A DNA stretch of 64,000 nt, from positions 3,416,501 to 3,480,500 of the forward strand of contig NZ_CP034348.1 of assembly GCF_009762325.1 (NCBI RefSeq). Direction: 5' to 3'. The DNA comes from Roseovarius faecimaris. Lineage in GTDB: Bacteria > Pseudomonadota > Alphaproteobacteria > Rhodobacterales > Rhodobacteraceae. The translations under genes and the position numbers were made by a program. The notes under the pieces are model-generated. The model made no database searches and was not told where the DNA came from. It saw only the letters and a program-made list of their open reading frames with translations. This document shows, piece after piece, positions 54,362 to 63,736 of the stretch (the stretch's first letter is position 1; each line of letters begins with the position of its first letter).

Positions 54362-55801
54362 TCACTCCGCCGCCACCCGGCGCGCATCGCTTGCCGCCAG
54401 CGGAAACACCTTGGCCGGGTTCAGGAGCCATTTCGGATCAAACACATCCTTCACCGCCATCTGAAGCTCCAGATCGGCAGGCGCATATTGATCCACCATC
54501 AGGTCTCGTTTCTCGATGCCCACGCCATGCTCCCCGGTCAGGCATCCGCCAACCTCGACGCAGAGCCGCAGGATATCCGCGCCAAAGGCCTCGCAGGTTT
54601 CCAGATCGCCCGGCTTGTTGGCGTCAAACAGAATGAGCGGATGCATGTTGCCATCGCCCGCATGGAACACATTGGCCACATCCAGACCGTACTCCTTGCT
54701 CATCTCGCCGATACGCCGCAGCACATAAGGCAGCTCGCTCACCGGGATGGTGCCGTCGAGGCACATGTAATCGTTGATCTGCCCCATCGCGCCAAAGGCC
54801 GATTTGCGGCCCAGCCAGATCTTGGCGCTTTCCTCCGCCGACTGGCTCTGGCGCAGCTCCACCGGGTCATGCTTGCGCGCGATCTGCATGATCGTCCCAA
54901 GCTGTTCGTCAATCTCGGCCTCGCTGCCTTCCACCTCGACGATGAGAAGCGCCTCGCAATCGGGGTATCCGGCCCCGGCAAAGGCCTCGGTCGCGCGGAT
55001 GCAGGGCCGGTCCATGAATTCGATCGCCACCGGCAACACACCCGCCTTGATGATGTCACTGACACAGGCGCCCGCCACCTCGTTGCTGTCAAACCCGATC
55101 AGCACCGGCCGCGCGCCCTCGGGCTTGGGCAGAATGCGCAGCGTCGCTTCGGTGACGACACCCAACTGCCCCTCCGAGCCGCACATCAGGCCGAGCAGAT
55201 CCAGCCCCTCGGCATCCAGATGCGCCCCGCCCAGTTCGACCACCTGCCCGTCCATCAGCACCATGGTCACGCCCATGAGGTTGTTTGTGGTCACGCCGTA
55301 CTTCAGGCAATGCGCCCCGCCCGAATTCATCGCGATATTGCCCGCGATGGCACAGGCAAGCTGACTCGACGGATCGGGCGCATAGAAGAACCCCTCCTCC
55401 TCGACGGCCCCTGTCACACTCAGGTTGGTCCGCCCGGACTGCACACGGATGAAACGGTTGTCATAATCCGTTTCCAGCACCTCATTGAGCCGGGCCACGC
55501 CCAGAATCACGCTGTCTTCGGTCGGCAAGGCCCCTCCGGCCAGCGACGTGCCCGAGCCCCGCGGCACCACCGGCACGCCCATCTCGTGACAGATCGACAG
55601 CACCCGGCTCACCTGTTCCGTGCTGCCGGGCAACACAGCCAGCAGTGGCGGGCATTTATAAGCGGTCAGGGCATCGCATTCATAGGCGCGCGTCTCGAAC
55701 GGGTCCGAAATAATGGCATCCTCGGGCAACACACCCTTGAGCCGGGCAATCAGCTCGGGCTTCTTGGCCAGAACAGAGGGATTTGGCTGTGGCATCTCCA
55801 T
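54362..55801 (-). CDS. glcD: Glycolate oxidase subunit GlcD
   Basis: A 479-residue FAD-linked oxidase. The PCMH FAD-binding motif PRGSGTSLAGG and the SGGAHCLKYGVTTNN segment are conserved, and the C-terminal FAD-oxidase domain has HAGDGNMHPL and TGEHGVG. It is the catalytic flavoprotein of the glycolate oxidase complex. AAGGAGAG precedes the ATG at 55801; the longer frame to 56026 is antisense to DUF599. First gene of glcD-E-membrane-F. Confidence 0.95.
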   Translation of the reverse strand: MEMPQPNPSVLAKKPELIARLKGVLPEDAIISDPFETRAYECDALTAYKCPPLLAVLPGSTEQVSRVLSICHEMGVPVVPRGSGTSLAGGALPTEDSVILGVARLNEVLETDYDNRFIRVQSGRTNLSVTGAVEEEGFFYAPDPSSQLACAIAGNIAMNSGGAHCLKYGVTTNNLMGVTMVLMDGQVVELGGAHLDAEGLDLLGLMCGSEGQLGVVTEATLRILPKPEGARPVLIGFDSNEVAGACVSDIIKAGVLPVAIEFMDRPCIRATEAFAGAGYPDCEALLIVEVEGSEAEIDEQLGTIMQIARKHDPVELRQSQSAEESAKIWLGRKSAFGAMGQINDYMCLDGTIPVSELPYVLRRIGEMSKEYGLDVANVFHAGDGNMHPLILFDANKPGDLETCEAFGADILRLCVEVGGCLTGEHGVGIEKRDLMVDQYAPADLELQMAVKDVFDPKWLLNPAKVFPLAASDARRVAAE

Positions 55802-55814
55802 GGGCGCTCTCCTT

Positions 55815-55837
55815 ATTGGTAATATTTTATAACCAAT
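55815..55837. promoter_or_regulatory. 23-bp inverted repeat between glcD and DUF599 gene
   Basis: ATTGGT and ACCAAT arms with a mostly symmetrical A+T-rich core pair at 9 of 11 positions. It lies just upstream of the glcD ribosome site in a 39-base divergent gap. Likely operator for one or both genes; the regulator is unknown. Confidence 0.5.
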
Positions 55838-55840
55838 TTT

Positions 55841-56587
55841 ATGAGTATGGCAAGTCTTTCTCCGCCGCGTTATCAGACCCTCATGACATGGTCTGAAAAA
55901 TTCTCCTTCTTTTCCACCCTCGATCTGGCCGCGCTGGCTGTTCTGCTGGTCTGTTGGGTGGTGATCGGATGGCTCATCGAACGGGGCATCGGCGCGCGGT
56001 TGTCCGTGTCCATGCTGATGGCGCAATACCGGCGCGACTGGATGCAGCAGATGATCGGCCGTGAACCACGGGTGTTCGACGCTCAGATCCTTGCCACATT
56101 GCGCCAGGGCACGGCGTTTTTCGCCTCCGCCACGATGATCGCGATCGGCGGCTGTCTGGCCCTTCTAGGCAACACCGAACGGCTTGCGGGCATTGCCGAA
56201 GACCTCACGCTTGGCACCGATCCCGCCGTGGTATGGGAGGTCAAGATCCTCGTCATCCTCGGCTTTCTGGCCAATGCCTTTTTCAAGTTTGTCTGGGCCA
56301 ACCGTCTTTTCGGCTATTGCGGCGTGGTGATGGGCGCGGTGCCAAACGATGCAGCGCATCCCGACGCCACCATTCGCGCCACCCAGGCGGGCGAGATCAA
56401 CATCTTTTCCGCACGCAGCTTCAACCGGGGCCTGCGATCGGTTTACTTCGGCCTTGCCGCCGGAGCCTGGATGCTGGGGCCGGAGGCCCTGCTGGTCGCG
56501 GCCTTGCTGACCTTTGCAATGCTGATCCGGCGCGAGTTCATGTCACGCTCGCATCGAACCCTGCAACGGCACCCCACGCAGACGTGA
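55841..56587 (+). CDS. DUF599 family membrane protein
   Basis: A 248-residue protein with about four transmembrane segments and the DUF599 pattern RRDWMQQMIGREPRVFDAQI near residue 65. The function is unknown. The ATG at 55841 has no ribosome site; an ATG at 55883 is possible. It is divergent from glcD. The small secreted protein gene follows at once. Confidence 0.8.
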   Translation: MSMASLSPPRYQTLMTWSEKFSFFSTLDLAALAVLLVCWVVIGWLIERGIGARLSVSMLMAQYRRDWMQQMIGREPRVFDAQILATLRQGTAFFASATMIAIGGCLALLGNTERLAGIAEDLTLGTDPAVVWEVKILVILGFLANAFFKFVWANRLFGYCGVVMGAVPNDAAHPDATIRATQAGEINIFSARSFNRGLRSVYFGLAAGAWMLGPEALLVAALLTFAMLIRREFMSRSHRTLQRHPTQT

Positions 56588-56623
56588 GTGCGCGTAACAT
56601 TGCTTCGCGCTATAACGAGCCTC

Positions 56624-56983
56624 ATGCCCATACTGCGCCCCCTCCTCGCCCTTTTGCTCTTCGCCACGCCCGCGCTCAGCGGCGCACCTGAAATCGTGTC
56701 GGCAAAAGTCGAGAAATCCGGCATGAGCTGGCGCGTCGAGGTCACGCTGAAACATGAGGATACCGGCTGGGACCACTATGCCGATGGCTGGGATGTGCTG
56801 GATGCGACAGGCAAGGTTCTGGGCCACCGCGAGCTTTTGCACCCGCATGTGGACGAACAGCCCTTCACCCGGTCGCTCAGCAATCTGATGCTGCCCGACG
56901 GCACGCGCGAGGTGTTCATCCGCGCGCATTGCTCGGTCAAGGGATGGTCGGATGACGTCTATCGCGTCGAGCTATCTCCCTGA
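56624..56983 (+). CDS. Small secreted protein of unknown function
   Basis: A 119-residue protein with a signal peptide (MPILRPLLALLLFATPALSG) and a beta-rich domain around WDHYADGWDVLDATGKVLGHREL. No family was named with confidence. The frame is open from GTG 56588, but the ATG at 56624 starts a good signal peptide. It converges with the moxR operon. Confidence 0.72.
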   Translation: MPILRPLLALLLFATPALSGAPEIVSAKVEKSGMSWRVEVTLKHEDTGWDHYADGWDVLDATGKVLGHRELLHPHVDEQPFTRSLSNLMLPDGTREVFIRAHCSVKGWSDDVYRVELSP

Positions 56984-57007
56984 GCACAGGGGCGCCACGC
57001 CAAGCGT

Positions 57008-59056
57008 TCAGCGCCGCCCCTCACGCAGCCAGCCGCCCACCACCAGCGCCGAGATCAGGATCAGCACCAGCCACGGCGGCAGGATCGGCGTTTGCGTCAC
57101 GTTCAGCGTTTCATAAGCGCCGCGCGGGGTGATCCCGATCCAGCCGCGCCCGACAGCCGGGCGGCCGTCCCGGACCTGGCGCAACAGGGGAAGGCCATCT
57201 TCCAGCGCCAGCGCGCCGCCGCCCGTCGCCTCAACCGCGGGGGTCAGCAACTCGGTGCTGGCCAGCGTGTTCTCGAACTCCACGGGCGCGGCCGGCCCAA
57301 GCCCAATCACCGCCGTCAGCTCGCCCACGCGCAGCCGGTAAAGACCGATCTCAGGCCCGTCATAGACCGCTTCAAACCGGCCCGGCGATACCTCGGTCAG
57401 CTCCACCTCCAGCTCTTCGCCCGAGGGGGTGACCACCGTCACCGGATCGCTGTCTTCGGCAAGGGTTTGCCGGATGATGCGCATACTCTGCCCGGTGGCC
57501 TCGGCCCAGAGCGCCTCTTCCTCCAGCTCCGGCTCCTTCATCATCCAATGCGCCAGACGCCGCAGCAATTCCAGCTGCGGCCCGCCGCCTTCATAGCCGC
57601 GATGCCAGAGCCACGCATGATCCGACGCCAGCAGTGCCACGCGCCCCTCGCCCACACGGTCCAGAACCAGAAGCGGTGTATCCTCGACCCCGGTCATCAG
57701 GATCTCACCCGCCTGCGCCTCGACCTCAACCTGCCGCATCCAGCGGCCCCAAGGGGTATCGTCATCGGGGCTCAGGCCCGATGTCACCGGGTGCCGCTCT
57801 CCCAGATCGGTCACGGTCGGCAGAAACGGCTGTTCCAAGACCCGCGCCGTGGGCCGGGCAGGCACCACCGTCTCGATCGGGGTGCGATAGATACTGTCGG
57901 CGCTGGCAAAGTCCGGCCCGGCGGCGATCAGAACCGCCCCTCCCTGCTCGACATAGTTGCGCACATTGTCGAGATAGAGCGACGGCAGGATACCCCGGCG
58001 CTTGTATCGGTCGAAGATGATCAGATCGAAATCCTCGATCTTCTCCAGAAACAACTCCCGCGTCGGGAAGGCGATCAGGCTCAGCTCGCGCACCGGCACG
58101 CCGTCCTGTTTTTCGGGCGGGCGCAGGATGGTGAAATGCACCAGATCCACCGAACTGTCGGATTTCAGCAGGTTCCGCCAGGTCCGCCCGCCCGGATGCG
58201 GCTCTCCCGACACCAGAAGCACGCTCAGCCGGTCGCGCACTCCGTTGATCTGCACAAGGGCCACGTTGTTGCGGTCGGTCAGCTCGCCCTCCACAAACGG
58301 CGTCGAAAACTCCAGCACATTGCGCCCGCCATGCGGCAGGCGCAGCGGCAGTTCGATATCCTTGCCGACCGGCACATCGAAGCGCTGCGGCGTTTCCCCA
58401 TCGACCGACACATCCAGCGGCACCGTGGCCGTGCCTGCCGGGGCCGCGCCGACATCTTCAAGGGTGAGCGTGAGCGTCACCTCCTCGCCGAGAATGGCAA
58501 AGGCAGGTGCGTTGGTCACACTGACGCGGCGATCCCAATCGCTGCTCTGACCGGTGTGCAGAAGGTGCAGCGGAGCGGGCATCTCAGGCACACGCTCCGG
58601 ATCGTGCACCTGTCCATCCGACAGCAATATCGCCCCGGCAACACGCCCGCGCGGTTCCTCGGCCAGCGCCTCACCCAAAGCACTCATGAGCTGCGTGCCG
58701 CTGTTATCGACCCCATCCGGGACTTTGACCCGCCGCACCTCGGTATTGCCCAGGGCAAGCAGCTGTTGCTCCAGCCTTTCGGCGGCATCAGCGGTACGCG
58801 CGGCCCGGTCGCTGAGCTGCTGCGAGGCGCTTTCATCCTCGACGAGCAGGACAATATCGGTCAGCCGCTCGCGATCCTCCTGCTGAAAGATCGGCCCGGC
58901 CAGCGCAGCAAGCACCACCAGCGCCCCAAGCGCCCGCAAGGCCCAGCCGGACAGACCCCGATGCAGGGCCAGCGCACAGGTGGCCATCGCCATGCCGGCC
59001 AGCACCGCGATCAGCCACCAGGGCAGCAACGGATCAAAAACCACCGACCCGCTCAT
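57008..59056 (-). CDS. Membrane vWA-like protein, last gene of the moxR operon
   Basis: A 682-residue protein with two N-terminal transmembrane segments (about 14-30 and 37-56), a vWA-like region starting with DIVLLVEDESAS (DxSxS preserved), a GATase-like fold in the middle and a C-terminal transmembrane segment. It overlaps the DUF4159 gene by four bases. The MoxR-DUF58-DUF4159 set is thought to help assemble or remodel envelope complexes; the exact role here is unknown. Confidence 0.82.
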   Translation of the reverse strand: MSGSVVFDPLLPWWLIAVLAGMAMATCALALHRGLSGWALRALGALVVLAALAGPIFQQEDRERLTDIVLLVEDESASQQLSDRAARTADAAERLEQQLLALGNTEVRRVKVPDGVDNSGTQLMSALGEALAEEPRGRVAGAILLSDGQVHDPERVPEMPAPLHLLHTGQSSDWDRRVSVTNAPAFAILGEEVTLTLTLEDVGAAPAGTATVPLDVSVDGETPQRFDVPVGKDIELPLRLPHGGRNVLEFSTPFVEGELTDRNNVALVQINGVRDRLSVLLVSGEPHPGGRTWRNLLKSDSSVDLVHFTILRPPEKQDGVPVRELSLIAFPTRELFLEKIEDFDLIIFDRYKRRGILPSLYLDNVRNYVEQGGAVLIAAGPDFASADSIYRTPIETVVPARPTARVLEQPFLPTVTDLGERHPVTSGLSPDDDTPWGRWMRQVEVEAQAGEILMTGVEDTPLLVLDRVGEGRVALLASDHAWLWHRGYEGGGPQLELLRRLAHWMMKEPELEEEALWAEATGQSMRIIRQTLAEDSDPVTVVTPSGEELEVELTEVSPGRFEAVYDGPEIGLYRLRVGELTAVIGLGPAAPVEFENTLASTELLTPAVEATGGGALALEDGLPLLRQVRDGRPAVGRGWIGITPRGAYETLNVTQTPILPPWLVLILISALVVGGWLREGRR

Positions 59057-61800
59057 TGGCCCAGCCTGTTCAGCAGCGCGGGCACATGCACCTGATCGGA
59101 TTTGTAATTGCCGGTCAGCACATGCATCACCAGGTTGACGCCAAAACGATAGGCCAGTTCGCGCTGCCGTTCTCCGGCAAAACCCCGGCCCACCGGGAAC
59201 ATCGGATTGCCCCGGCCGTCCATCGCCCAGGCCGACATCCAGTCATTGCCGCCGATCACCACCGGCGTGACCCCGTCATTGAGGTTGCGGAAGGGCATGC
59301 CCTCGATCTGTTCCGCATCGGGCGGAGACGCCTCGACCCAGACCCCCCGGCCCATGTGGCGGCCCGGGAAATCCTGCAACAGGTAGAAGGTGCGCGTCAG
59401 GACATGATCCTCCGGCATCGGCTCCAGCGGCGGGATGTCAAGCGGCGCCGCAATACGCTGCAGCTTGGCCCCGTTGGGCGACGAGGCCCCGAAGCCCGAC
59501 ACATTGGCGTCGCGCGTGTCAAAAACGATCATCCCCCCGGTGCGCAGATAGGTATTGAGCCGCGCATAGGCCTCCGCCGAGGGCAGTGGCTGATCCTCGG
59601 TGATCGGCCAATAGAGCAGCGGATAAACCGCCAGCTCATCTTGTTCGAGATTCACGCCGATCGGGTCCGCCGGTTCCACCGAGGTGCGGAAGAACAGCGT
59701 CTGACTCAGCCCGAACAACCCGGCGCGCGCGGTATCGTCCACCTGCGCATTTCCCGTAAGCACATGCGCCAGAACCACCTCGGCGGTGGCGGCGAATGTC
59801 TTGTCATCCTGCGCCTGGACGTCCTGCGGCAGCATCAGCCCCGCCAGAAGGAGGGCCGCCGCCCGCGCGGGCAGAAGCCGCCCCGACAAGGCCAGCGAGG
59901 CCAGCACATCAGCGCTCAGCAGCACCAGCGCCAATGCCAGAAGCCAGCCGCCCAGCGGTGCCTCGACCGGGCGCGACAGGCCAGTGACAGCAACCCGCGC
60001 GGGCCAGCTGACGGGTGTTAGCACGGTATCGGCCTCGATCACGTTGCGCGCAATCCGCCGGTCCGGGCCTTCATACAGGCCAGGCGGCATCGTGGCGCTC
60101 AGCGGGTCGCTGATCAGCCTCTCGCCCGCCACACCCGGAAGGTTGCCCGCGTCTCCCAAATCCCCGGCGGCGCTCAGCACCTTCACCGGTTGCCAGGTGG
60201 TGCCCACCAGATCCTCTGCCTCGGGCATCGCGGCCGACCCGGACACCGCCAGCCGCTCCAGCATCTGCACAAAGAGACCCGAAAGCGGCAATGTGGACCA
60301 TTCGGCATTGGCGGTGACGTGGAACAGTACGATCTGACCCTGCCCCACCCGCTTGCGCGTCACCAGAGGCGTGCCATCGGTCAGCTGCGCGATCACGCGC
60401 GAGGCCAGCGTCGGATCGGGCTGCGCCATCACCTGCGCGCTGACGGTCACATCGCCGGGAACAGCCAGGCCAAAGAAAGGGCTGTCTTCATCGAAAGGGG
60501 CCAGCGATTTTGGCTCGCCCCAGCTCATCGCGCCCCCAACGGACCGCCCCCCGGCGCGCAACCGCACGGGCATCAGAGGGTCTTCCTCGCTGCGCGATAC
60601 ATCGCTCGCCGCCAGCCTCGGCCCGGCAAAGCGCAGCAACATGCCCCCCTCTTCCAGCCAGTCAAACAGCAGCGCCGCCTCCCCTTCGGACACGGTGGCC
60701 ACATCGGCCAGCACTATGGCATCAGGATTGGCGGGCAGGATATCCGTCAGTCCGCCGGACAGAATATCGGCGGTCGGGATCAACGCCTGTTCCAGATAAT
60801 GCAGCGGCGACAGCAGCTCGAGCCCTTCGCGGTCTTCACGACCCGCAACCAGGGCCACCTCGCGCCGCTTCAGCGTATCGTCGGACAGGGTCACCGCCCC
60901 GGCATGATCCTGCCCCACCAGTTCAAACTGCGTGAGCCGCGCGCGCAGCTCCGGCGGAAGCGAAAGCTGGCCCGTGGCCTCCTGCGCCCCTGCCTCGAAA
61001 GTCAGCGGCAGCGTGGCCAGAAGCCGGGTAATCCCCGACGGATCGCGGCCATAGGCGGCCACGTCGATCGCACGCTCGCCCCCGGCCACCGCACGGCGTG
61101 CGGTCAATTCCAGATTGCCCTCGACCAGGCTTGCCGGGGCCAGCGCCACCAGCGCGCGGGGGCTTTCATGAACGGTCAGCGGACCCTGGGCCTCCAGCGT
61201 TTCCAGCAGCGCCTCCCGGCCCTCTCGCGCCAACCCATCCGAGAACCAGCGCGTCTCGAAACCATCCCCGGGCAAAAGCCGCGCGGCCTCGGTCATATCC
61301 GCCTCTGACGGGGCCCAGGCATCGGGGCCGAGGCCCGAAATCCGCGTGCGCCATGCCTCGGCCGCCTGAAACACCGGGGCCTCAGGCGCACTCAGGCGCA
61401 GCACCGCCACGGGCCGCCCATCACGTCCCGCCTCGGCCAGCATGTCGCTCAGAAGCACCTGTTGCTGCGGCCAGTCGCGGGCACTGGCCCAGGAGCTGTC
61501 GAGCACCATCAGAAGCGGCAGCTCCTTCTGCCCGGCGCGATCGTCCTGCGGGTTCAGCACAGGCCTCGCGAGCCCCACGATCACCGCAGCCACCGCAAGC
61601 ATCCGCAAAAGCAAGAGCCGCCAGGGCGTGCGGTCGGTCACGCTGTCGTCGTCTTTCAGCCCGATAAGCAGCGCCACACCCGGAAACAGCCGCCGCACCG
61701 GCGCAGGCGGCACCGCGCGCAGGATGATCCACAGGACCGGCAGCAGCGCCAGCGCCACCAGAAGCCAGGGCGCGCCAAAAGCTATGGGGCCGATCATCAT
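59053..61800 (-). CDS. DUF4159 domain protein with BatA-like N-terminus
   Basis: A 915-residue membrane protein. The N-terminal BatA-type region has two transmembrane segments (about 10-27, 60-80), a vWA-like region follows (LMVLDSSWAS, MIDAS degenerate), then two further transmembrane segments near 635-670, and a C-terminal DUF4159 domain (about 695-900; FDTRDAN, RTFYLLQDFPGR). It overlaps both neighbours by four bases, so it is coupled in the operon. The function is unknown. Confidence 0.85.
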   Translation of the reverse strand: MMIGPIAFGAPWLLVALALLPVLWIILRAVPPAPVRRLFPGVALLIGLKDDDSVTDRTPWRLLLLRMLAVAAVIVGLARPVLNPQDDRAGQKELPLLMVLDSSWASARDWPQQQVLLSDMLAEAGRDGRPVAVLRLSAPEAPVFQAAEAWRTRISGLGPDAWAPSEADMTEAARLLPGDGFETRWFSDGLAREGREALLETLEAQGPLTVHESPRALVALAPASLVEGNLELTARRAVAGGERAIDVAAYGRDPSGITRLLATLPLTFEAGAQEATGQLSLPPELRARLTQFELVGQDHAGAVTLSDDTLKRREVALVAGREDREGLELLSPLHYLEQALIPTADILSGGLTDILPANPDAIVLADVATVSEGEAALLFDWLEEGGMLLRFAGPRLAASDVSRSEEDPLMPVRLRAGGRSVGGAMSWGEPKSLAPFDEDSPFFGLAVPGDVTVSAQVMAQPDPTLASRVIAQLTDGTPLVTRKRVGQGQIVLFHVTANAEWSTLPLSGLFVQMLERLAVSGSAAMPEAEDLVGTTWQPVKVLSAAGDLGDAGNLPGVAGERLISDPLSATMPPGLYEGPDRRIARNVIEADTVLTPVSWPARVAVTGLSRPVEAPLGGWLLALALVLLSADVLASLALSGRLLPARAAALLLAGLMLPQDVQAQDDKTFAATAEVVLAHVLTGNAQVDDTARAGLFGLSQTLFFRTSVEPADPIGVNLEQDELAVYPLLYWPITEDQPLPSAEAYARLNTYLRTGGMIVFDTRDANVSGFGASSPNGAKLQRIAAPLDIPPLEPMPEDHVLTRTFYLLQDFPGRHMGRGVWVEASPPDAEQIEGMPFRNLNDGVTPVVIGGNDWMSAWAMDGRGNPMFPVGRGFAGERQRELAYRFGVNLVMHVLTGNYKSDQVHVPALLNRLGQ

Positions 61801-62675
61801 GCGCCCAGGCTCCCGTCAAGCGCGCGGTAGAGCCACAGAAGCGCCGATTGCGCACTGTCCGAGGTGTGATGCAGCTGATACCGCCAGCCGGTCACGGCGC
61901 AGAGGTCCTGCAGCTCGGCCTTGCGGGTGGCCAGCCGCTCCAGATATCGCTCGCGCAGGTCGGAAGCCTTGAGCGTCTCATGCGTCAATGTCCCGCCCAC
62001 CGATTGGAAAATGGTCCGCCCGCGATAGGGAAACGCCTCTTCCGCCGGGTCGAGCACCTGCATCAGGATGCCCTGCACCCCCCGGTCAGCCGCCGCCGTC
62101 AGCGCCGCCTTCACCGCGCTGACATCGCCCATGAAATCCGACAGCATCAGCGCCCGGCCATGCGCGGGCATACCGCGCAGGTCGGGGCTCCCGTAATCCT
62201 CGGCCTGCTCGTCCAGCAAGGCCGCCGTCAGCCGCGACAGCTGCGCCTCGCCCCGGCGCGGGGGCAGCGCCGCTCCGGTCAGGCCCACCCGCTCGCCCGC
62301 GCGGTTCAGCAGGATCGCCACCGCCAGCGCCAGAAGCCGCGCCCGGTCGGCCTTCTGCGGCAGGTTTTCCTCGGAGGCGAAACGCATCGATGCGGCGTTA
62401 TCCACCCACAGCATCACCGATTGCGCGATCTGCCACTCGCGTTGCTTGACGAATTGCGTGTCGCTCTTGGCCGACCGGCGGTGATCAATCAGCCGCCGTG
62501 AGTCGCCGGGCTGCACCGGGCGGTATTGCCAGAAATCATCGCCCAGGCCAGAGCGGCGTCGGCCGTGCTCCCCCAACAGCACCGCACCGGCAAGGTGCTC
62601 CGCCCGCGCCAGAAGCGGCGGCAGACGGGCGGCCTCGGCCTCGGCCCGGGCCCGGAGGGGAAGCGGCTGGCTCAC
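61797..62675 (-). CDS. DUF58 domain protein
   Basis: A 292-residue protein with the DUF58 pattern: GRRRSGLGDDFWQYRPVQPGD near residue 38 (quoted to identify the domain) and a vWA-like stretch starting VDNAASMRF. It lacks transmembrane segments. DUF58 proteins pair with MoxR ATPases. It overlaps the moxR stop by four bases. Confidence 0.9.
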   Translation of the reverse strand: MSQPLPLRARAEAEAARLPPLLARAEHLAGAVLLGEHGRRRSGLGDDFWQYRPVQPGDSRRLIDHRRSAKSDTQFVKQREWQIAQSVMLWVDNAASMRFASEENLPQKADRARLLALAVAILLNRAGERVGLTGAALPPRRGEAQLSRLTAALLDEQAEDYGSPDLRGMPAHGRALMLSDFMGDVSAVKAALTAAADRGVQGILMQVLDPAEEAFPYRGRTIFQSVGGTLTHETLKASDLRERYLERLATRKAELQDLCAVTGWRYQLHHTSDSAQSALLWLYRALDGSLGA

Positions 62676-63679
62676 GCGGCGGCCTCGATTCGGGTGACAT
62701 CCTCGGTCACGCTGCGGATCAGTCCGGCCAGCGTGTCACCCCGCGCCCGCGCCGCGAAATTGAGCGCCATGCGGTGGCTCAGCACGGGCTGTGCAAGGGC
62801 CGCCACATCATCCACATCCGGGGCAAGCCGCCCCTGCAGCATGGCCCGCGCCCGCACGGTCAGCATCAGCGCCTGCGCCGCGCGTGGCCCGGGGCCCCAG
62901 GCCACCGTCTCGCGCACCTGTTCCGGCGCGCTGTCGTCTTCGGGGCGGAAGGCGCGGACGAGGTCCAGAATCGCCTCCATCACGCTCTCGCCTACCGGCA
63001 TCCGGCGCAGCAACATCTGCGCATCGACCAGCTCTGCGGCGGTAAAGACCTCATGCGCCTCGTCCTCGGCCACGCCGGTGGTGGCCAGCAGGATATCGCG
63101 CTCGGTGTCGCGGTCGGGATAGGGCACGTCGATCTGCACCAGGAACCGGTCAAGCTGCGCCTCGGGGAGCGGATAGGTACCCTCTTGCTCGATCGGGTTC
63201 TGCGTGGCCAGCACATGGAACGGTGCCGCCAGCGGCCGGTCCTGCCCGGCCACCGTCACCTGCCGTTCCTGCATCGCCTGCAGCAGCGCCGATTGCGTCC
63301 TTGGGCTGGCGCGGTTGATCTCATCGGCCATCAGAAGCTGACAGAAGATCGGGCCGGGAATGAACTTGAACGTCCGGCTGCCATCGGCCCCGGTTTCCAG
63401 CACCTCAGACCCCAGAATATCCGCAGGCATCAGATCGGGCGTGAACTGGATGCGATGCCCGTTCAGCCCCATCACCGTGCTCAGCGTCTCGACCAGCCGC
63501 GTTTTGCCCAGCCCCGGCAGACCGATCAGCAATCCGTGCCCGCCACACAGAAGCGCCGACAGGGACAGGTCCACCACCGTCTCCTGCCCGATGAACCGCT
63601 TGGTGATCGACGCCCGCGCCTGCGCCAGCTTCTCTTCCAGCGCCTCGATGCCCGTCACCAGTTCCGTATCATCGGTCAT
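62672..63679 (-). CDS. MoxR-family AAA+ ATPase
   Basis: A 335-residue AAA+ ATPase. It has Walker A GLPGLGKTR (about 56-64), Walker B LLMADEINRA and the sensor ATQNPIEQEGTYPLPEAQLDRF region (family pattern). MoxR proteins act as chaperones that activate or insert cofactors in partner proteins, usually with vWA proteins encoded beside them. First gene of the four-gene overlapping operon. Confidence 0.93.
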   Translation of the reverse strand: MTDDTELVTGIEALEEKLAQARASITKRFIGQETVVDLSLSALLCGGHGLLIGLPGLGKTRLVETLSTVMGLNGHRIQFTPDLMPADILGSEVLETGADGSRTFKFIPGPIFCQLLMADEINRASPRTQSALLQAMQERQVTVAGQDRPLAAPFHVLATQNPIEQEGTYPLPEAQLDRFLVQIDVPYPDRDTERDILLATTGVAEDEAHEVFTAAELVDAQMLLRRMPVGESVMEAILDLVRAFRPEDDSAPEQVRETVAWGPGPRAAQALMLTVRARAMLQGRLAPDVDDVAALAQPVLSHRMALNFAARARGDTLAGLIRSVTEDVTRIEAAA

Positions 63680-63736
63680 GGCAAATCTCCCGTGCTGCCT
63701 ATATCGTCTGAGTAGAGTGTATCGCGCGCAACCAAA

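Noticed and set aside
57092..59095. A 667-codon plus-strand frame
   Set aside because: Antisense to the vWA-like gene of the moxR operon, with composition typical of a shadow frame.
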